The notes under the pieces were generated by a model that was not told the origin of the DNA, made no database searches, and saw only the letters and a program-made list of their open reading frames with translations. A stretch of DNA of 35,960 nt from Syntrophorhabdales bacterium. Lineage in GTDB: Bacteria > Desulfobacterota > Syntrophorhabdia > Syntrophorhabdales > WCHB1-27. Made by a program: the position numbers and the translations under genes. Shown here one piece after another: positions 1 through 7,703 of this stretch (its first letter is position 1; each line of letters starts with the position of its first letter). The DNA is taken from the NCBI GenBank assembly GCA_035541455.1, contig DATKNH010000101.1:1-35960 (forward strand), in the 5' to 3' direction.

Positions 1-12
1 GGGAACAAACGG

Positions 13-1074
13 ATGTCCGTGCCAAGGGTTCCATGGACCATGACCGCCAAGATCCTGTCCAGTGTCATACCCAGGGTGCGTCGGCATCTCGATCATTGGA
101 AAAGAAGAGCCGCTGCCATCCCTGACCCTGAATTGCGCAGGCAGGCTCTTGCGAGCATAGAGACAAAGACCTTTCACTGCGAAGGGGGCGCGCTGTACGC
201 GCTTCTTGCGGGCGACCACCGTGACGAGGCCGTCAGGTTTATCGTTGCTTACCAGACCATTTCTGATTACCTTGATAACCTGTGCGATCGCAGCACAAGC
301 CTGGACCCCGGGGATTTCACTGCCCTCCACGAGTCGATGCTTCACGCTCTGACACCCGGAAAAGCTCCTGTCAACTATTATCGATTGAGGCCTGAGCAGG
401 ACGACGCACACTATCTTTCTGATCTCGTCGGGACCTGTCAGGAAGTGCTTTCCAGGGTTCCGCGTTATGACGTCGTCGCACAGTGGCTATGGGAATTGGA
501 GGGCTATTATGCGGACCTGCAGGTGCACAAGCACGTGCGATTGGAAGAGCGTGTACCCAGGCTTCAGGCATGGTTTGATGAATATAGGGGAAGCCTTCCG
601 GAGATGAGGTGGTACGAATTCGCGGCTTCTGCAGGTTCGACTCTTGGTATTTTCTGTCTCGTCTCATCCGCCTTTCTTCCATCTTTATCGGCAAAGCATG
701 CACAGGCTTTACGCGATGCCTATTTCCCATGGGTGCAGGGGCTGCATATTCTTTTAGACTACTTTGTTGACCAGGAAGAAGACCGGCTGGCGGGCGATCT
801 CAATTTCTGTTCTTTTTACGAGAACAGCGACACCATGGTGCAACGGCTCGTGGCCGTGTTCAAGGAAGCGGACAGGGCGGTTGCGCAATTGCCTCACGAA
901 AGGTTCCACCGCATGGTGTGTCACGGTCTCCTCGCCATCTATCTCTCCGATAGAAAGGTCGACCGCCAGGAAAGAATGCGGGAGATGGCGCTACGCATTA
1001 TGAAAGAGGGCAGGGGGGCTACATTGCTCTTTTTTCTTACGTGCTGGGTACGGCGGAGGCTGCGCAAAGTGTAG
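13..1074 (+). CDS. Terpene synthase of the DUF2600 / YtpB (tetraprenyl-beta-curcumene synthase) family
   Basis: The 353-residue product matches the DUF2600 family, whose studied member, Bacillus YtpB, cyclises long-chain prenyl diphosphates to sesquarterpenes. Two Asp-rich helices typical of the family are visible: QTISDYLDNLCDR (residues 81-93) and DYFVDQEEDR (249-258), which should hold the Mg-diphosphate cluster. A hydrophobic stretch follows at about 210-225, and the C-terminus is basic (WVRRRLRKV). There is no signal peptide. The start is uncertain because the window begins 12 bases upstream; ATG at 13 and ATG at 40 are both possible, and no clear ribosome site can be judged. It converges on murJ. 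Family membership is fairly sure; substrate and product are not known from sequence. A squalene/phytoene-synthase-like head-to-head enzyme is less likely. Confidence 0.8.
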   Translation: MSVPRVPWTMTAKILSSVIPRVRRHLDHWKRRAAAIPDPELRRQALASIETKTFHCEGGALYALLAGDHRDEAVRFIVAYQTISDYLDNLCDRSTSLDPGDFTALHESMLHALTPGKAPVNYYRLRPEQDDAHYLSDLVGTCQEVLSRVPRYDVVAQWLWELEGYYADLQVHKHVRLEERVPRLQAWFDEYRGSLPEMRWYEFAASAGSTLGIFCLVSSAFLPSLSAKHAQALRDAYFPWVQGLHILLDYFVDQEEDRLAGDLNFCSFYENSDTMVQRLVAVFKEADRAVAQLPHERFHRMVCHGLLAIYLSDRKVDRQERMREMALRIMKEGRGATLLFFLTCWVRRRLRKV

Positions 1075-1094
1075 CGAGGGGCAAGAGATCAAGC

Positions 1095-1154
1095 AGGTTA
1101 GGGTTAAATAACGTGAAAGACTCCACGGCAATGAGTCTTTCTTAACCTCAACCT
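1095..1154. terminator. Long bidirectional hairpin between convergent genes
   Basis: An outer inverted repeat (AGGTTAGGGTTAA at 1095-1107 and TTAACCTCAACCT at 1142-1154) encloses a perfect 9-bp stem (GAAAGACTC 1115-1123, GAGTCTTTC 1133-1141) with a 9-nt loop. It fills the space between the ends of the terpene synthase gene and murJ and overlaps the murJ stop codon, so it probably ends transcription in both directions. Short T-runs lie inside the outer arms rather than after the stem. Confidence 0.65.
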
Positions 1155-2697
1155 AGCTCTCTATTTGTTTTTCCTGTCTCCTTTTCAAGAACGTGAGATA
1201 GTAATTTTTAAAAAACATTGCATAGATGGCTACTGTGATGAGAAACCCCAGCGTGAAGAATAGATAAGGTCTTCCGGGTATCACGTTGCGAAGACCGAAG
1301 AGCAGAAGCGCGACGATAGCGCCGGCGACAAAAGACAATACAATCTCTTTCCTCGTTCTTCCTGACGGCCGATAACCCGTCCTTTTCTTGTAGAGCACAT
1401 ACAGCACTAAAAAATTGTAGAAAGAGATTATCGACGTTGCAAGCGCTACCCCGAGATTTCCGAGCGGTATCATGAGAAGGTAAACCAGTACCGCGTTCAG
1501 CGCGATAGACGTGAGACCGACCACGGCAGGAGTTTTCATGTCATGGCGTGCATTAAAGATGCGGACGAAGGAAATCGACAATGCATAAAAAACCAGGCCG
1601 ACGCTGTATCCGGAGAGAGCGCGATAGGTCATCAGCGTATCTTTGGTCGAAAAAGCACCCCGTTGGTAGAGCAGCCTGACCAGTACGTCGCCGGCAAAGC
1701 AAAGAAAGATCGTCGAGGGAATGAGCGTTATGCAGACAAGCACCAGGGAACTGTCTACGTGAGACTCTATCCCTTCCCAGTCTTCTTCGTGAAATAACCT
1801 CGAAAGTTTTGAGAAGAGCACCGTGTAAATCGGAACTGCGAAAAGGCTGTATGGGAAAAGAAAAATACGAAAGGCATATGCGAGTGAAGCAACGCCGCCT
1901 TCAGGCAAGTAGGTGGCCATGCTTCTGCCGATGAAGCTGTTGATCGGCACAACAGACGTCGCGATCAACGCGCCGGTGAAGAGCCGCTTTGCCTCCCTGA
2001 GTGAGGGATGACCAAGAGGGATTGTCATATGGTAACGGATGCCAAGCTTCCGCAAATAGGGTATCTGAAGCAGAACCTGAGCGATTGCACCCAGCGAAAC
2101 GCCTACGGCCAGACTGTAGATTCCGATGGTGCCGCTGGCTGTGAGGGCGGCGAGGATAAAGATTATGTTCCAGATGATGCCTGACAGTTCCGGTGCCGCA
2201 AACTGCTCCTTCGCATTTAGAAACGCCTTCATCACCGAAAGTATGGCGTGAAGTGGAATAACAGGCAGCATGATGATGAAAAGCAGACGCGTGACGTCCC
2301 TGCTTTCGGATCTAAACCCCGGGGCGATGAGCCGCACTACCGGCACACTGGCTGCGAGAAGAATTACTGAGACGACAGCGGTGACGATGATAGCTACGTT
2401 CATGAAAAGTGAATATACCCTGGAGAACTCTTCCCGATCTTCGAGGTATTTGGAGCAGACCGGGATGAGAAAGGCACTGGTCGCCCCGGCGAAGAAAAGC
2501 GTCTGTATCAATTCCGGGAAGTTAAAGGCGATGACGAATGCGCCGACAAGGCTCGTTGCCCCGAAAAGGTACGCCTGGACAGCCTCCCTCACAAAACCCA
2601 AGGGCCTGCTCACGAGGGTGATGCCTGTAATGACAGAACCTTTCCGGATGAGGTAATTAGCAGATGTTTGGCTCAGAAGTCTTTCCCCATACTGCAC
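1153..2697 (-). CDS. murJ: Lipid II flippase MurJ (MviN family)
   Basis: The 514-residue polytopic membrane protein has the MurJ/MviN architecture. It flips undecaprenyl-linked lipid II across the inner membrane for peptidoglycan synthesis. The N-terminal segment contains the family hallmark RPLGFVREAVQAYLFGA, and about 14 hydrophobic helices follow to the C-terminus, the usual number for MurJ. Length is normal for the family (about 510). The start is GTG at 2697, chosen because no internal ATG precedes the first conserved helix; no good Shine-Dalgarno is visible, and the upstream bases belong to a heptamer array (2698-2796). It lies 114 bases downstream of the rpoS-like gene on the same strand and may be cotranscribed with it. 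The C-terminus is basic. The identification is firm. Confidence 0.93.
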   Translation of the reverse strand: MQYGERLLSQTSANYLIRKGSVITGITLVSRPLGFVREAVQAYLFGATSLVGAFVIAFNFPELIQTLFFAGATSAFLIPVCSKYLEDREEFSRVYSLFMNVAIIVTAVVSVILLAASVPVVRLIAPGFRSESRDVTRLLFIIMLPVIPLHAILSVMKAFLNAKEQFAAPELSGIIWNIIFILAALTASGTIGIYSLAVGVSLGAIAQVLLQIPYLRKLGIRYHMTIPLGHPSLREAKRLFTGALIATSVVPINSFIGRSMATYLPEGGVASLAYAFRIFLFPYSLFAVPIYTVLFSKLSRLFHEEDWEGIESHVDSSLVLVCITLIPSTIFLCFAGDVLVRLLYQRGAFSTKDTLMTYRALSGYSVGLVFYALSISFVRIFNARHDMKTPAVVGLTSIALNAVLVYLLMIPLGNLGVALATSIISFYNFLVLYVLYKKRTGYRPSGRTRKEIVLSFVAGAIVALLLFGLRNVIPGRPYLFFTLGFLITVAIYAMFFKNYYLTFLKRRQEKQIES

Positions 2698-2796
2698 GTT
2701 ACGAGTTCCGGGTTACGGGTTGCAAGTTCAAGGCAGGAGTTTTTGCAGTTTAGCTCTGAACTCGAAACATGTAACATGTAAATCGTAACATCTAAC
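2698..2796. repeat. Inverted pair of degenerate heptamer arrays (GTTACGA type), site A
   Basis: Five perfectly phased 7-bp units, each beginning GTT (consensus GTTACGA), run from 2698 to 2732. Six phased units of the complementary type, most ending AAC (TCGTAAC, ATGTAAC and so on), run from 2755 to 2796. The two arms can pair in several 7-nt registers. The left arm abuts the GTG start codon of murJ, so on the murJ transcript it lies exactly where the ribosome-binding site should be. No similarity to an insertion sequence is seen. Confidence 0.8.
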
Positions 2797-2811
2797 GGCC
2801 TTGCGGGACCG

Positions 2812-3687
2812 CTAAATGGTTTCTCTCCCTATGTTGTTTCGTCTGACGACTCTCTGGAGCTTGGCGATAGTCTTGTGTTCAATCTGTCGTATGCGCTCTC
2901 TGGTCACGCCGAAAAGTTTACCTATTGATTCGAGCGTTTGTGGTTCCTCTCCATCAAGGCCGTATCTCAGCACAATCACTCTTTTCTCATCCTCGCGCAA
3001 TCTGTCCAACCACGAGGCTATGTACTCGATCCTTTTCGTCTGCTCCAGTGCAGAGAGCGCTTCGTCTACGGAAAGACCCGGCAGGTAACGCTCCGTGCTC
3101 ACATTTTCTTCTTCGTCAAGAAGCGTATCGATCGAATCCGTCTTAGTGACTATAAACATCACATTTCGTATAAAGGCGACGGGCACATCTGTGCTGAGAT
3201 GAATCTCTTCCACAGTCGGCTCTCTTCCCTCTCTTTCGATGTACTCCTGTATAACTTTGGATATCTTTCGCATGCGAGAGGTGACATGCACGGGCAACCT
3301 GACTATCCGTGAGTAGTTGAGTACGGCCCGTTCGATCGATTCTCTGATCCACCACGTCGCGTATGTTGAAAAGCGGCAGTTCTTTGAAAGGTCAAATTTC
3401 TCAACTGCCTTTATTAATCCTATGTTCCCTTCTTCTATAAGATCGAGTATTGAGACTCCCGGGGTTACGTATCTTCTGGCTATCTTGACCACCAATCTGA
3501 GATTTGTCTCGATCATCTTCCTTCGTGCATCTCTGTCACCCCGTGAGATTCTCTCCGCCAGCTCCTTTTCCTCTTCCTCGCTCATCGTGGACAGTTTGCG
3601 CAAGTCCCTCAGGTAGAGCCTTTCGGCTTCAAAATCATCTTCTTCGAAATAGTCAACGGACTCTCTTTCTTCGGTCAATCTTTCCAT
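2812..3687 (-). CDS. rpoS: RNA polymerase sigma factor, RpoS-like (sigma-70 group 2)
   Basis: The 291-residue sigma factor directs core RNA polymerase to promoters, most likely as the general stress or stationary-phase sigma. Region 1.2 lies at about residues 20-55 and region 2 at about 62-135, including [12 protein letters not shown] and the -10-reading helix [17 protein letters not shown]. Region 3 follows, then region 4 at about 230-285 with the helix-turn-helix [20 protein letters not shown]. It lacks the long region 1.1 of RpoD, and SIERAV with RIVRLPVHV resembles RpoS rather than RpoD. The gene overlaps the end of pcm by 13 bases, and pcm is also the neighbour of rpoS in enterobacteria. 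Its start is ATG at 3687. Calling it RpoS rather than another group 2 sigma is an inference from these motifs and the neighbour. Confidence 0.85.
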   Translation of the reverse strand: MERLTEERESVDYFEEDDFEAERLYLRDLRKLSTMSEEEEKELAERISRGDRDARRKMIETNLRLVVKIARRYVTPGVSILDLIEEGNIGLIKAVEKFDLSKNCRFSTYATWWIRESIERAVLNYSRIVRLPVHVTSRMRKISKVIQEYIEREGREPTVEEIHLSTDVPVAFIRNVMFIVTKTDSIDTLLDEEENVSTERYLPGLSVDEALSALEQTKRIEYIASWLDRLREDEKRVIVLRYGLDGEEPQTLESIGKLFGVTRERIRQIEHKTIAKLQRVVRRNNIGRETI

Positions 3688-4325
3688 CCGTATGTCCCTA
3701 TCAGCTTGACGAATCTCACCCCTCCGTAGTTCTCCTCGCGATACCTGTCCTCTCCTTCTTTGACGTAGACTACGAGTTCCTGTTGAAATTCATCGCCAAT
3801 AGGCACCACCAGCCGGCCCCCTGTTTCCAGTTGCTGGAGCAAAGGATCTGGAGCTTCAGGCGCGGCCGCCGTTACAATAATACCTTCATAGGGACTGTAT
3901 TCCCGCCATCCCTGCGTCCCGTCACCTATGTTAACTATTACATTACTGTACTTTAATTCGTCGAGCAGCCTGCGGGCCCGCTTCGCCAGCGAGGGGATGC
4001 GTTCTACCGAATAGACGCGCTCTGCGAGTTCCGCGAGTATCGCCGTCTGGTACCCTGAGCCGGTTCCTATTTCCAGCACCTTCTCCTGCCCTGTCAAATG
4101 CAGAGCCTCTGTCATAAGCGCAACGATATACGGTTGCGAGATTGTCTGCTTCTCACCAATGGGCAGCGGATGATCCTCGTACGCTTGGGGCCAGAGGGCT
4201 TCATCGAGGAACAGGTGACGCGGAACCTTTCGGAATGCTTCAAGCACCCGTCTGTCTCTCACGCCGCGGTCCTTAATCTGGTCTTCTACCATCTGAAGAC
4301 GTTGGCTTTCGTAACCGTTGCGCAT
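3675..4325 (-). CDS. pcm: Protein-L-isoaspartate O-methyltransferase
   Basis: The enzyme uses S-adenosylmethionine to methylate L-isoaspartyl residues in aged proteins so that they can be repaired. The 216-residue product has the family N-terminus ([23 protein letters not shown] less its first residues), the segment [19 protein letters not shown] and the SAM-binding motif [19 protein letters not shown], at normal length. The start chosen is ATG at 4325, which overlaps the proC stop by one base (TGATG); a TTG one codon upstream is also in frame. Its 3' end overlaps the sigma factor gene by 13 bases. These junctions point to translational coupling in a proC-pcm-rpoS unit, a sensible pairing of protein repair with a stress sigma factor. 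Confidence 0.93.
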   Translation of the reverse strand: MRNGYESQRLQMVEDQIKDRGVRDRRVLEAFRKVPRHLFLDEALWPQAYEDHPLPIGEKQTISQPYIVALMTEALHLTGQEKVLEIGTGSGYQTAILAELAERVYSVERIPSLAKRARRLLDELKYSNVIVNIGDGTQGWREYSPYEGIIVTAAAPEAPDPLLQQLETGGRLVVPIGDEFQQELVVYVKEGEDRYREENYGGVRFVKLIGTYGWKD

Positions 4326-5125
4326 CAAGCCGAAAGTTCCTTAGCCCGGTTGCGCGCTTTCTCCAGGGCCTTCATTACAATTCCTTTGAATCCGTTTTCC
4401 TCAAGATGCACGAGTCCCGCGATCGTAGTACCTCCCGGGGAAGTGACCATCTCTTTCATCAGGGAAGGATGGAGCTTTTCCGCTTCCAGCATCGCTATGG
4501 TCCCCTTGATAGTCTGTATGGCAAGCGTAGTCGCCTTGTCTCTGGGGAGCCCTACATTTACGCCACCATCAATCATGGCTTCAAGGAAAGAGAGAAGAAA
4601 CGCGGGGCCGCTGCCACCCAGGGCTGTAACTGCGTCCATCAGGTCCTCCCTGACGTCCACTATCCGGCCAATCGGTGAGAGCAGTTTTTTCATTTCTCCC
4701 AGTTCCTTTTCCGTCACAAGGTCATTAGAGGTAATGCCCAAGGCTCCCTCACCGACTTTAGCAGCGATGTTCGGCATGACTCTGATGACCTTCAACGGTT
4801 TTTGTGCCATTGACAGGATGGTTGACGTGGTCACACCGGCCATTATGGAGATTACCAGTTTCTCTTTTTTCAGGGCAGGGGCGATTGACTCAAGAAGCAC
4901 TCTTGCATCCTGTGGCTTTACTGCGAGAAGAACAGATTGCGCCTTTTCCGCCAGGTCTTTCCCATTCGCGGCGACGCTGACGCGATAGCGTTTAGCAACG
5001 ACTTCAGCGCGTTCTTTCTTGATTTCAAATGCCATGAGATCTTTTCGATTGAACCCCGATCCCACGAGTGCGCCAACGATTGCTTCTCCCATGTTTCCCA
5101 ACCCCAGTATTCCCAGTCGTACCAT
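4325..5125 (-). CDS. proC: Pyrroline-5-carboxylate reductase
   Basis: ProC reduces 1-pyrroline-5-carboxylate to L-proline with NAD(P)H, the last step of proline synthesis. The 266-residue product starts with the Rossmann motif [14 protein letters not shown] and carries the C-terminal ProC signature region ([33 protein letters not shown]) that forms the substrate site and dimer. A longer frame reaches 5260, but its extra 45 residues are unlike ProC; ATG at 5125 is preceded by GGAGGAG at good spacing and puts the Rossmann motif at the N-terminus. It lies 58 bases after the Smr gene and overlaps pcm by one base. Confidence 0.94.
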   Translation of the reverse strand: MVRLGILGLGNMGEAIVGALVGSGFNRKDLMAFEIKKERAEVVAKRYRVSVAANGKDLAEKAQSVLLAVKPQDARVLLESIAPALKKEKLVISIMAGVTTSTILSMAQKPLKVIRVMPNIAAKVGEGALGITSNDLVTEKELGEMKKLLSPIGRIVDVREDLMDAVTALGGSGPAFLLSFLEAMIDGGVNVGLPRDKATTLAIQTIKGTIAMLEAEKLHPSLMKEMVTSPGGTTIAGLVHLEENGFKGIVMKALEKARNRAKELSA

Positions 5126-5183
5126 GATCTCCTCCTCTTCTCTTATAACAGATGGGTTTGCAAAAGTAAACGAAGCCCTTGCT

Positions 5184-5849
5184 TCATCCGATGATATGCA
5201 GTTTTTGCTTTTTGGGTTGCTGACGCAGGAGGATATTCGTAGCTCCGGGGCCGCCGCCACGCATGGTGGAGCTCGCGAAGGCGATAACCCATCTCCGATG
5301 CATTGCCCTGAGTACCCACTCTTTGAGCCTGCTCTTCAAGACCGGCTCATGTTTTGATTTCAGCCCGCGTCCGTGAATGATCTTGACACACCTGATGTTC
5401 GAGCGGATGGCCTCTTTGATGAAACTCTGGAACATCTCATAGGCCTCTTCTGCGCCGAGCCCGTGAAGATCGAGCATCCTCTGTGCAGAGTACTCCCCAG
5501 ACCTCAGCTTCTCCATGGTAGCAGGATTGGTACCCTCAACACAGCCCTCCATATATTCGGGCAAATTCGTGACATTGAGCCGGTACTCTTCACTCAGCGC
5601 CTCTGCAAGCTGCCTCTCTCCGTCGGGTTCTCTGCCCGTGATTTTCTGTTCTGATCTAACCCCTCGGATTCTTTTCTTATCGTGCTCCAGTCTTTGTATG
5701 TCCCTCATTGCTTCGTCAAAGGAGACGGGTTCCTCTGCCGACGTCTCTTCGGGGACTTGCTGAAGTTCCTTCTTGAGCGATATACTGCGATCTTTCACAA
5801 AGCTTGAAAGGTCGCCGAACAATTTATAGATGGAATCCTCGTTCTTCAT
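5184..5849 (-). CDS. Smr-domain protein
   Basis: The 221-residue cytoplasmic protein has a charged, probably helical N-terminal half (about 1-115) and a C-terminal Smr domain. The domain motifs are LDLHGLGAEEA (about 127-137), IIHGRGLKSK (about 159-168) and GGGPGATNILLR (about 198-209). Stand-alone Smr proteins act as nucleases or bind nucleic acid, and E. coli SmrB cuts mRNA at collided ribosomes; which activity applies here cannot be read from the sequence. The start is ATG at 5849. A TATAAT hexamer lies only three bases upstream, so it cannot serve this start as a -10 box. The gene leads the proC-pcm-rpoS group on the same strand. Confidence 0.85.
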   Translation of the reverse strand: MKNEDSIYKLFGDLSSFVKDRSISLKKELQQVPEETSAEEPVSFDEAMRDIQRLEHDKKRIRGVRSEQKITGREPDGERQLAEALSEEYRLNVTNLPEYMEGCVEGTNPATMEKLRSGEYSAQRMLDLHGLGAEEAYEMFQSFIKEAIRSNIRCVKIIHGRGLKSKHEPVLKSRLKEWVLRAMHRRWVIAFASSTMRGGGPGATNILLRQQPKKQKLHIIG

Positions 5850-5889
5850 GTGATTATAAGTTTAAACCCAGGAGCGCTGTCTTACAATA

Positions 5890-6001
5890 ACGGGGCTCAC
5901 GTCGCCCCCTCCGGCTGCAAAGCCGCCGGAGCCTCCCCCTCTCGCGAGCCGTGCTCGCTACCCTGCGGGCTGCCAACGGGGCTCACGTCGCCCCCTCCGG
6001 C
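5890..6001. repeat. Cluster of REP-like palindromes with a 26-bp direct repeat
   Basis: A 26-bp sequence is repeated perfectly at 5890-5915 and 5976-6001 (86-bp period), each copy holding GGGGC...GCCCC. Between them are two more palindromes: CTCCGGC/GCCGGAG at 5909-5931 and GCGAGC/GCTCGC at 5944-5958. Read on the minus strand, these begin with GGAG and GTAG respectively, the tetranucleotides that head REP elements mobilised by RAYT (TnpA_REP) transposases. The local GC is much higher than in the flanks. No RAYT gene is in this window. With the promoter and short ORF that follow, this accounts for the 319-base gap between the Smr gene and trmI. Confidence 0.7.
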
Positions 6002-6016
6002 GCAGCGTCCGTCACT

Positions 6017-6045
6017 TTGACAATGCGGTTCACCTATACTAGAGT
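6017..6045 (+). promoter_or_regulatory. Sigma-70 type promoter for the short ORF and trmI
   Basis: A perfect -35 box TTGACA (6017-6022) is followed after a 17-bp spacer by TAGAGT (6040-6045), 4 of 6 to TATAAT. The start point would be near 6052, which is the ATG of the 34-codon ORF, so that ORF could be translated from an almost leaderless message. Confidence 0.5.
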
Positions 6046-6051
6046 AACGCC

Positions 6052-6156
6052 ATGGAGTGGCTTACATACCTGATTGATTATGGCACAAACCCGCTTCGCG
6101 AAAAAATACAGCTCATGCTGCCTATCGATTACAGATTAAAAAAAAGTTTTTGCTGA
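6052..6156 (+). CDS. Possible 34-residue leader or small protein upstream of trmI
   Basis: An ATG at 6052 opens a 34-codon frame ending TGA at 6154-6156, where the stop overlaps the GAGAGG ribosome site of trmI. The peptide begins MEWLTYLIDYGTNPLREK and ends KKSFC. I recognise no family. It follows the promoter at 6017-6045 directly and sits 12 bases before trmI, so translating it could control access to the trmI start. It has no Shine-Dalgarno of its own. It may equally be a chance frame. Confidence 0.35.
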   Translation: MEWLTYLIDYGTNPLREKIQLMLPIDYRLKKSFC

Positions 6157-6168
6157 GAGGCTTCATAG

Positions 6169-6927
6169 ATGGCTCTTATACGGGAAAATGATCTCGTCCT
6201 TATCGTGCACGACGGGAAGAGATACCTCAAGAGGCTGGAGCCGAAGAAGCTTTTTCACAGCAAGAGAGGGACGCTCGATTACTCATCCCTCGTTGGTCTT
6301 CAGTACGGCATCAGGCAGGGGCTCTTTGAGGTGTTCGAACCAACTCTTGAAGACATTATCATGTATGGTCTTCGCAGGGAGACGCAGATTGTCTATCCTA
6401 AAGATGCCTGCTATATTTGCTTCAAGCTCAGTCTCAAGCAGGGAGACCGGGTACTCGAGGTCGGCACTGGAAGCGGTGCCCTGACCATGCTCTTTTCGCA
6501 TGCAGTGGGTTCCTCGGGCATGGTGGTTTCCGTTGAAAAGGAAGAAAAGCACTACAAGAATGCCAGAAAGAATATAGAACGTTTCGCAGGCTCATCCAAC
6601 ATCGATCTCAGGCTTGCCGATATTTCTGATTTTGAGGGCGCCGAATTTGATTCGGTCTTTATTGACGTGCGAGAGCCCTGGTCCGTTGTTGCAAAAGTTC
6701 GCTCCTTTCTTAAGGCGAGCGGGAGCATTGGCATTATTGTTCCGACATCCAACCAGGTGTCGGAAACGCTTCGTGCCATGCAGTCTTTGTTTGGTGATGT
6801 GGAAGTGCTGGAGATACTCCTCAGAAAATACAAGACAGTTGCTGACCGGCTGAGGCCTGATGACCGCATGGTGGCCCATACCGGATATCTTATGTTCGGG
6901 CGCAAAGTGGAGGAGGGTGGTTCATAG
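6169..6927 (+). CDS. trmI: tRNA (adenine-58-N1)-methyltransferase, TrmI family
   Basis: TrmI methylates N1 of A58 in the T-loop of tRNA using S-adenosylmethionine, usually as a homotetramer. The 252-residue product has the small N-terminal beta domain (about 1-70), the conserved segment RRETQIVYPKDACYICF, SAM motif I VLEVGTGSGALTMLF (about 97-111) and the catalytic-loop motif FIDVREPW (about 163-170) in which Asp precedes the Pro-Trp pair. Length is typical of bacterial and archaeal TrmI. GAGAGG lies 8 bases before ATG 6169. The gene runs into the oppositely oriented response regulator with 11 bases between the stops. Confidence 0.87.
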   Translation: MALIRENDLVLIVHDGKRYLKRLEPKKLFHSKRGTLDYSSLVGLQYGIRQGLFEVFEPTLEDIIMYGLRRETQIVYPKDACYICFKLSLKQGDRVLEVGTGSGALTMLFSHAVGSSGMVVSVEKEEKHYKNARKNIERFAGSSNIDLRLADISDFEGAEFDSVFIDVREPWSVVAKVRSFLKASGSIGIIVPTSNQVSETLRAMQSLFGDVEVLEILLRKYKTVADRLRPDDRMVAHTGYLMFGRKVEEGGS

Positions 6928-6938
6928 GGCGGCGGCCT

Positions 6939-7586
6939 TCATTGACGCTTTTTTGCAAGCTCCTTTATCTCATTCTTATATTTCTCAGCGCATTCGGGGC
7001 AGATGCCGTGACTCAGAACCGCGTCGGTATGCTCACTGATGTACGTTTCCAGCCGATTCCAGAAGCCCTGATCGTCGCGAATTTTCTTGCAGGATGCACA
7101 AATCGGGATGAACCCTTTCAGCGTCTTGATCTCCGCAAGCGCTTCCCTCAGTTCAGAGATCAATCGTTCCTGTTCCCGTTCTCTCTCCCTCAATGCGTTC
7201 TCGGCGCGCTTGATGCGCACCATCGACTGAACTCTCGCGACGAGTTCCTTGTTTGAAATCGGTTTGACGATATAGCCGTCGGCGCCCACATCGAGCCCTT
7301 CCGCTTGATATTCAGAAGAGACCTGGACGCCGGACACGAGGATCACAAAGATGCCCTCCAGCCTCTTATCCGCTTTGATCCGTTTGCATACGTCTACTCC
7401 TGACAAATCCGGAAGCACGACATCCAGCAGGACTACGTCAGGACGATGAGATTGCACAAGCTTGAGGCATCCCCCGCCGGTCGACGCTTCCAGCACGTCG
7501 AAACCTGCTTTTCGCAGCACTGTAGCAGTGAGCTCAAGGATTTGGGGATCGTCATCCGTGACCAGTACTTTGGCGTCTCCGCCCAT
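6939..7586 (-). CDS. Response regulator with C-terminal CxxC/CxxC tail domain
   Basis: The 215-residue protein starts with a receiver domain (about 1-125): VLVTDDDP acidic pocket, phospho-acceptor Asp in VVLLDVVLPDLSG and Lys in YIVKPIS. A coiled coil follows (about 130-160, rich in Arg/Glu), then a short domain with two cysteine pairs, ICASCKKIRDD and ICPECAEKY, that probably binds zinc. This tail (FIPICASCKKIRDDQGFW) is common at the end of receiver and histidine kinase proteins in anaerobic Deltaproteobacteria; its function is not established. There is no DNA-binding domain, so it likely acts through protein contacts. No kinase gene is adjacent. ATG 7586 sits right after a strong promoter, so its mRNA may be leaderless. 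Confidence 0.87.
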   Translation of the reverse strand: MGGDAKVLVTDDDPQILELTATVLRKAGFDVLEASTGGGCLKLVQSHRPDVVLLDVVLPDLSGVDVCKRIKADKRLEGIFVILVSGVQVSSEYQAEGLDVGADGYIVKPISNKELVARVQSMVRIKRAENALREREREQERLISELREALAEIKTLKGFIPICASCKKIRDDQGFWNRLETYISEHTDAVLSHGICPECAEKYKNEIKELAKKRQ

Positions 7587-7594
7587 TACATTCC

Positions 7595-7623
7595 ATTATA
7601 ATGGCGCGTAACGACAGAGTCAA
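7595..7623 (-). promoter_or_regulatory. Strong sigma-70 promoter for the response regulator at 6939-7586
   Basis: On the minus strand TTGACT (7623-7618) and a perfect TATAAT (7600-7595) are separated by 17 bp. The -10 lies within a 12-bp palindrome, CCATTATAATGG. Only 8 bases separate the -10 from ATG 7586, so the predicted start falls at or within two bases of the start codon. Confidence 0.65.
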
Positions 7624-7703
7624 TCTACGAGTGTCTCCCATGGTTACGGGGCAGATGCCGCAGGAACGCATCCCTCAGGAGGACACTCGAAGGCCAATAG
7701 ATG

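Noticed and set aside
2698-2796. Heptamer arrays as CRISPR
   Set aside because: The units are 7 bp with no spacers of constant length, and no cas gene is present.
4098-4988. 296-codon plus-strand frame
   Set aside because: It is antisense to pcm and proC, both of which have unmistakable motifs.
5890-6001. 26-bp direct repeat as a CRISPR or attachment site
   Set aside because: There are only two copies, the DNA between them is itself palindromic, and no integrase or cas gene is near; REP-like elements explain it better.
6035-6040. TATACT as the -10 box partner of TTGACA at 6017
   Set aside because: The spacer would be only 12 bp; TAGAGT at 6040-6045 gives 17 bp.
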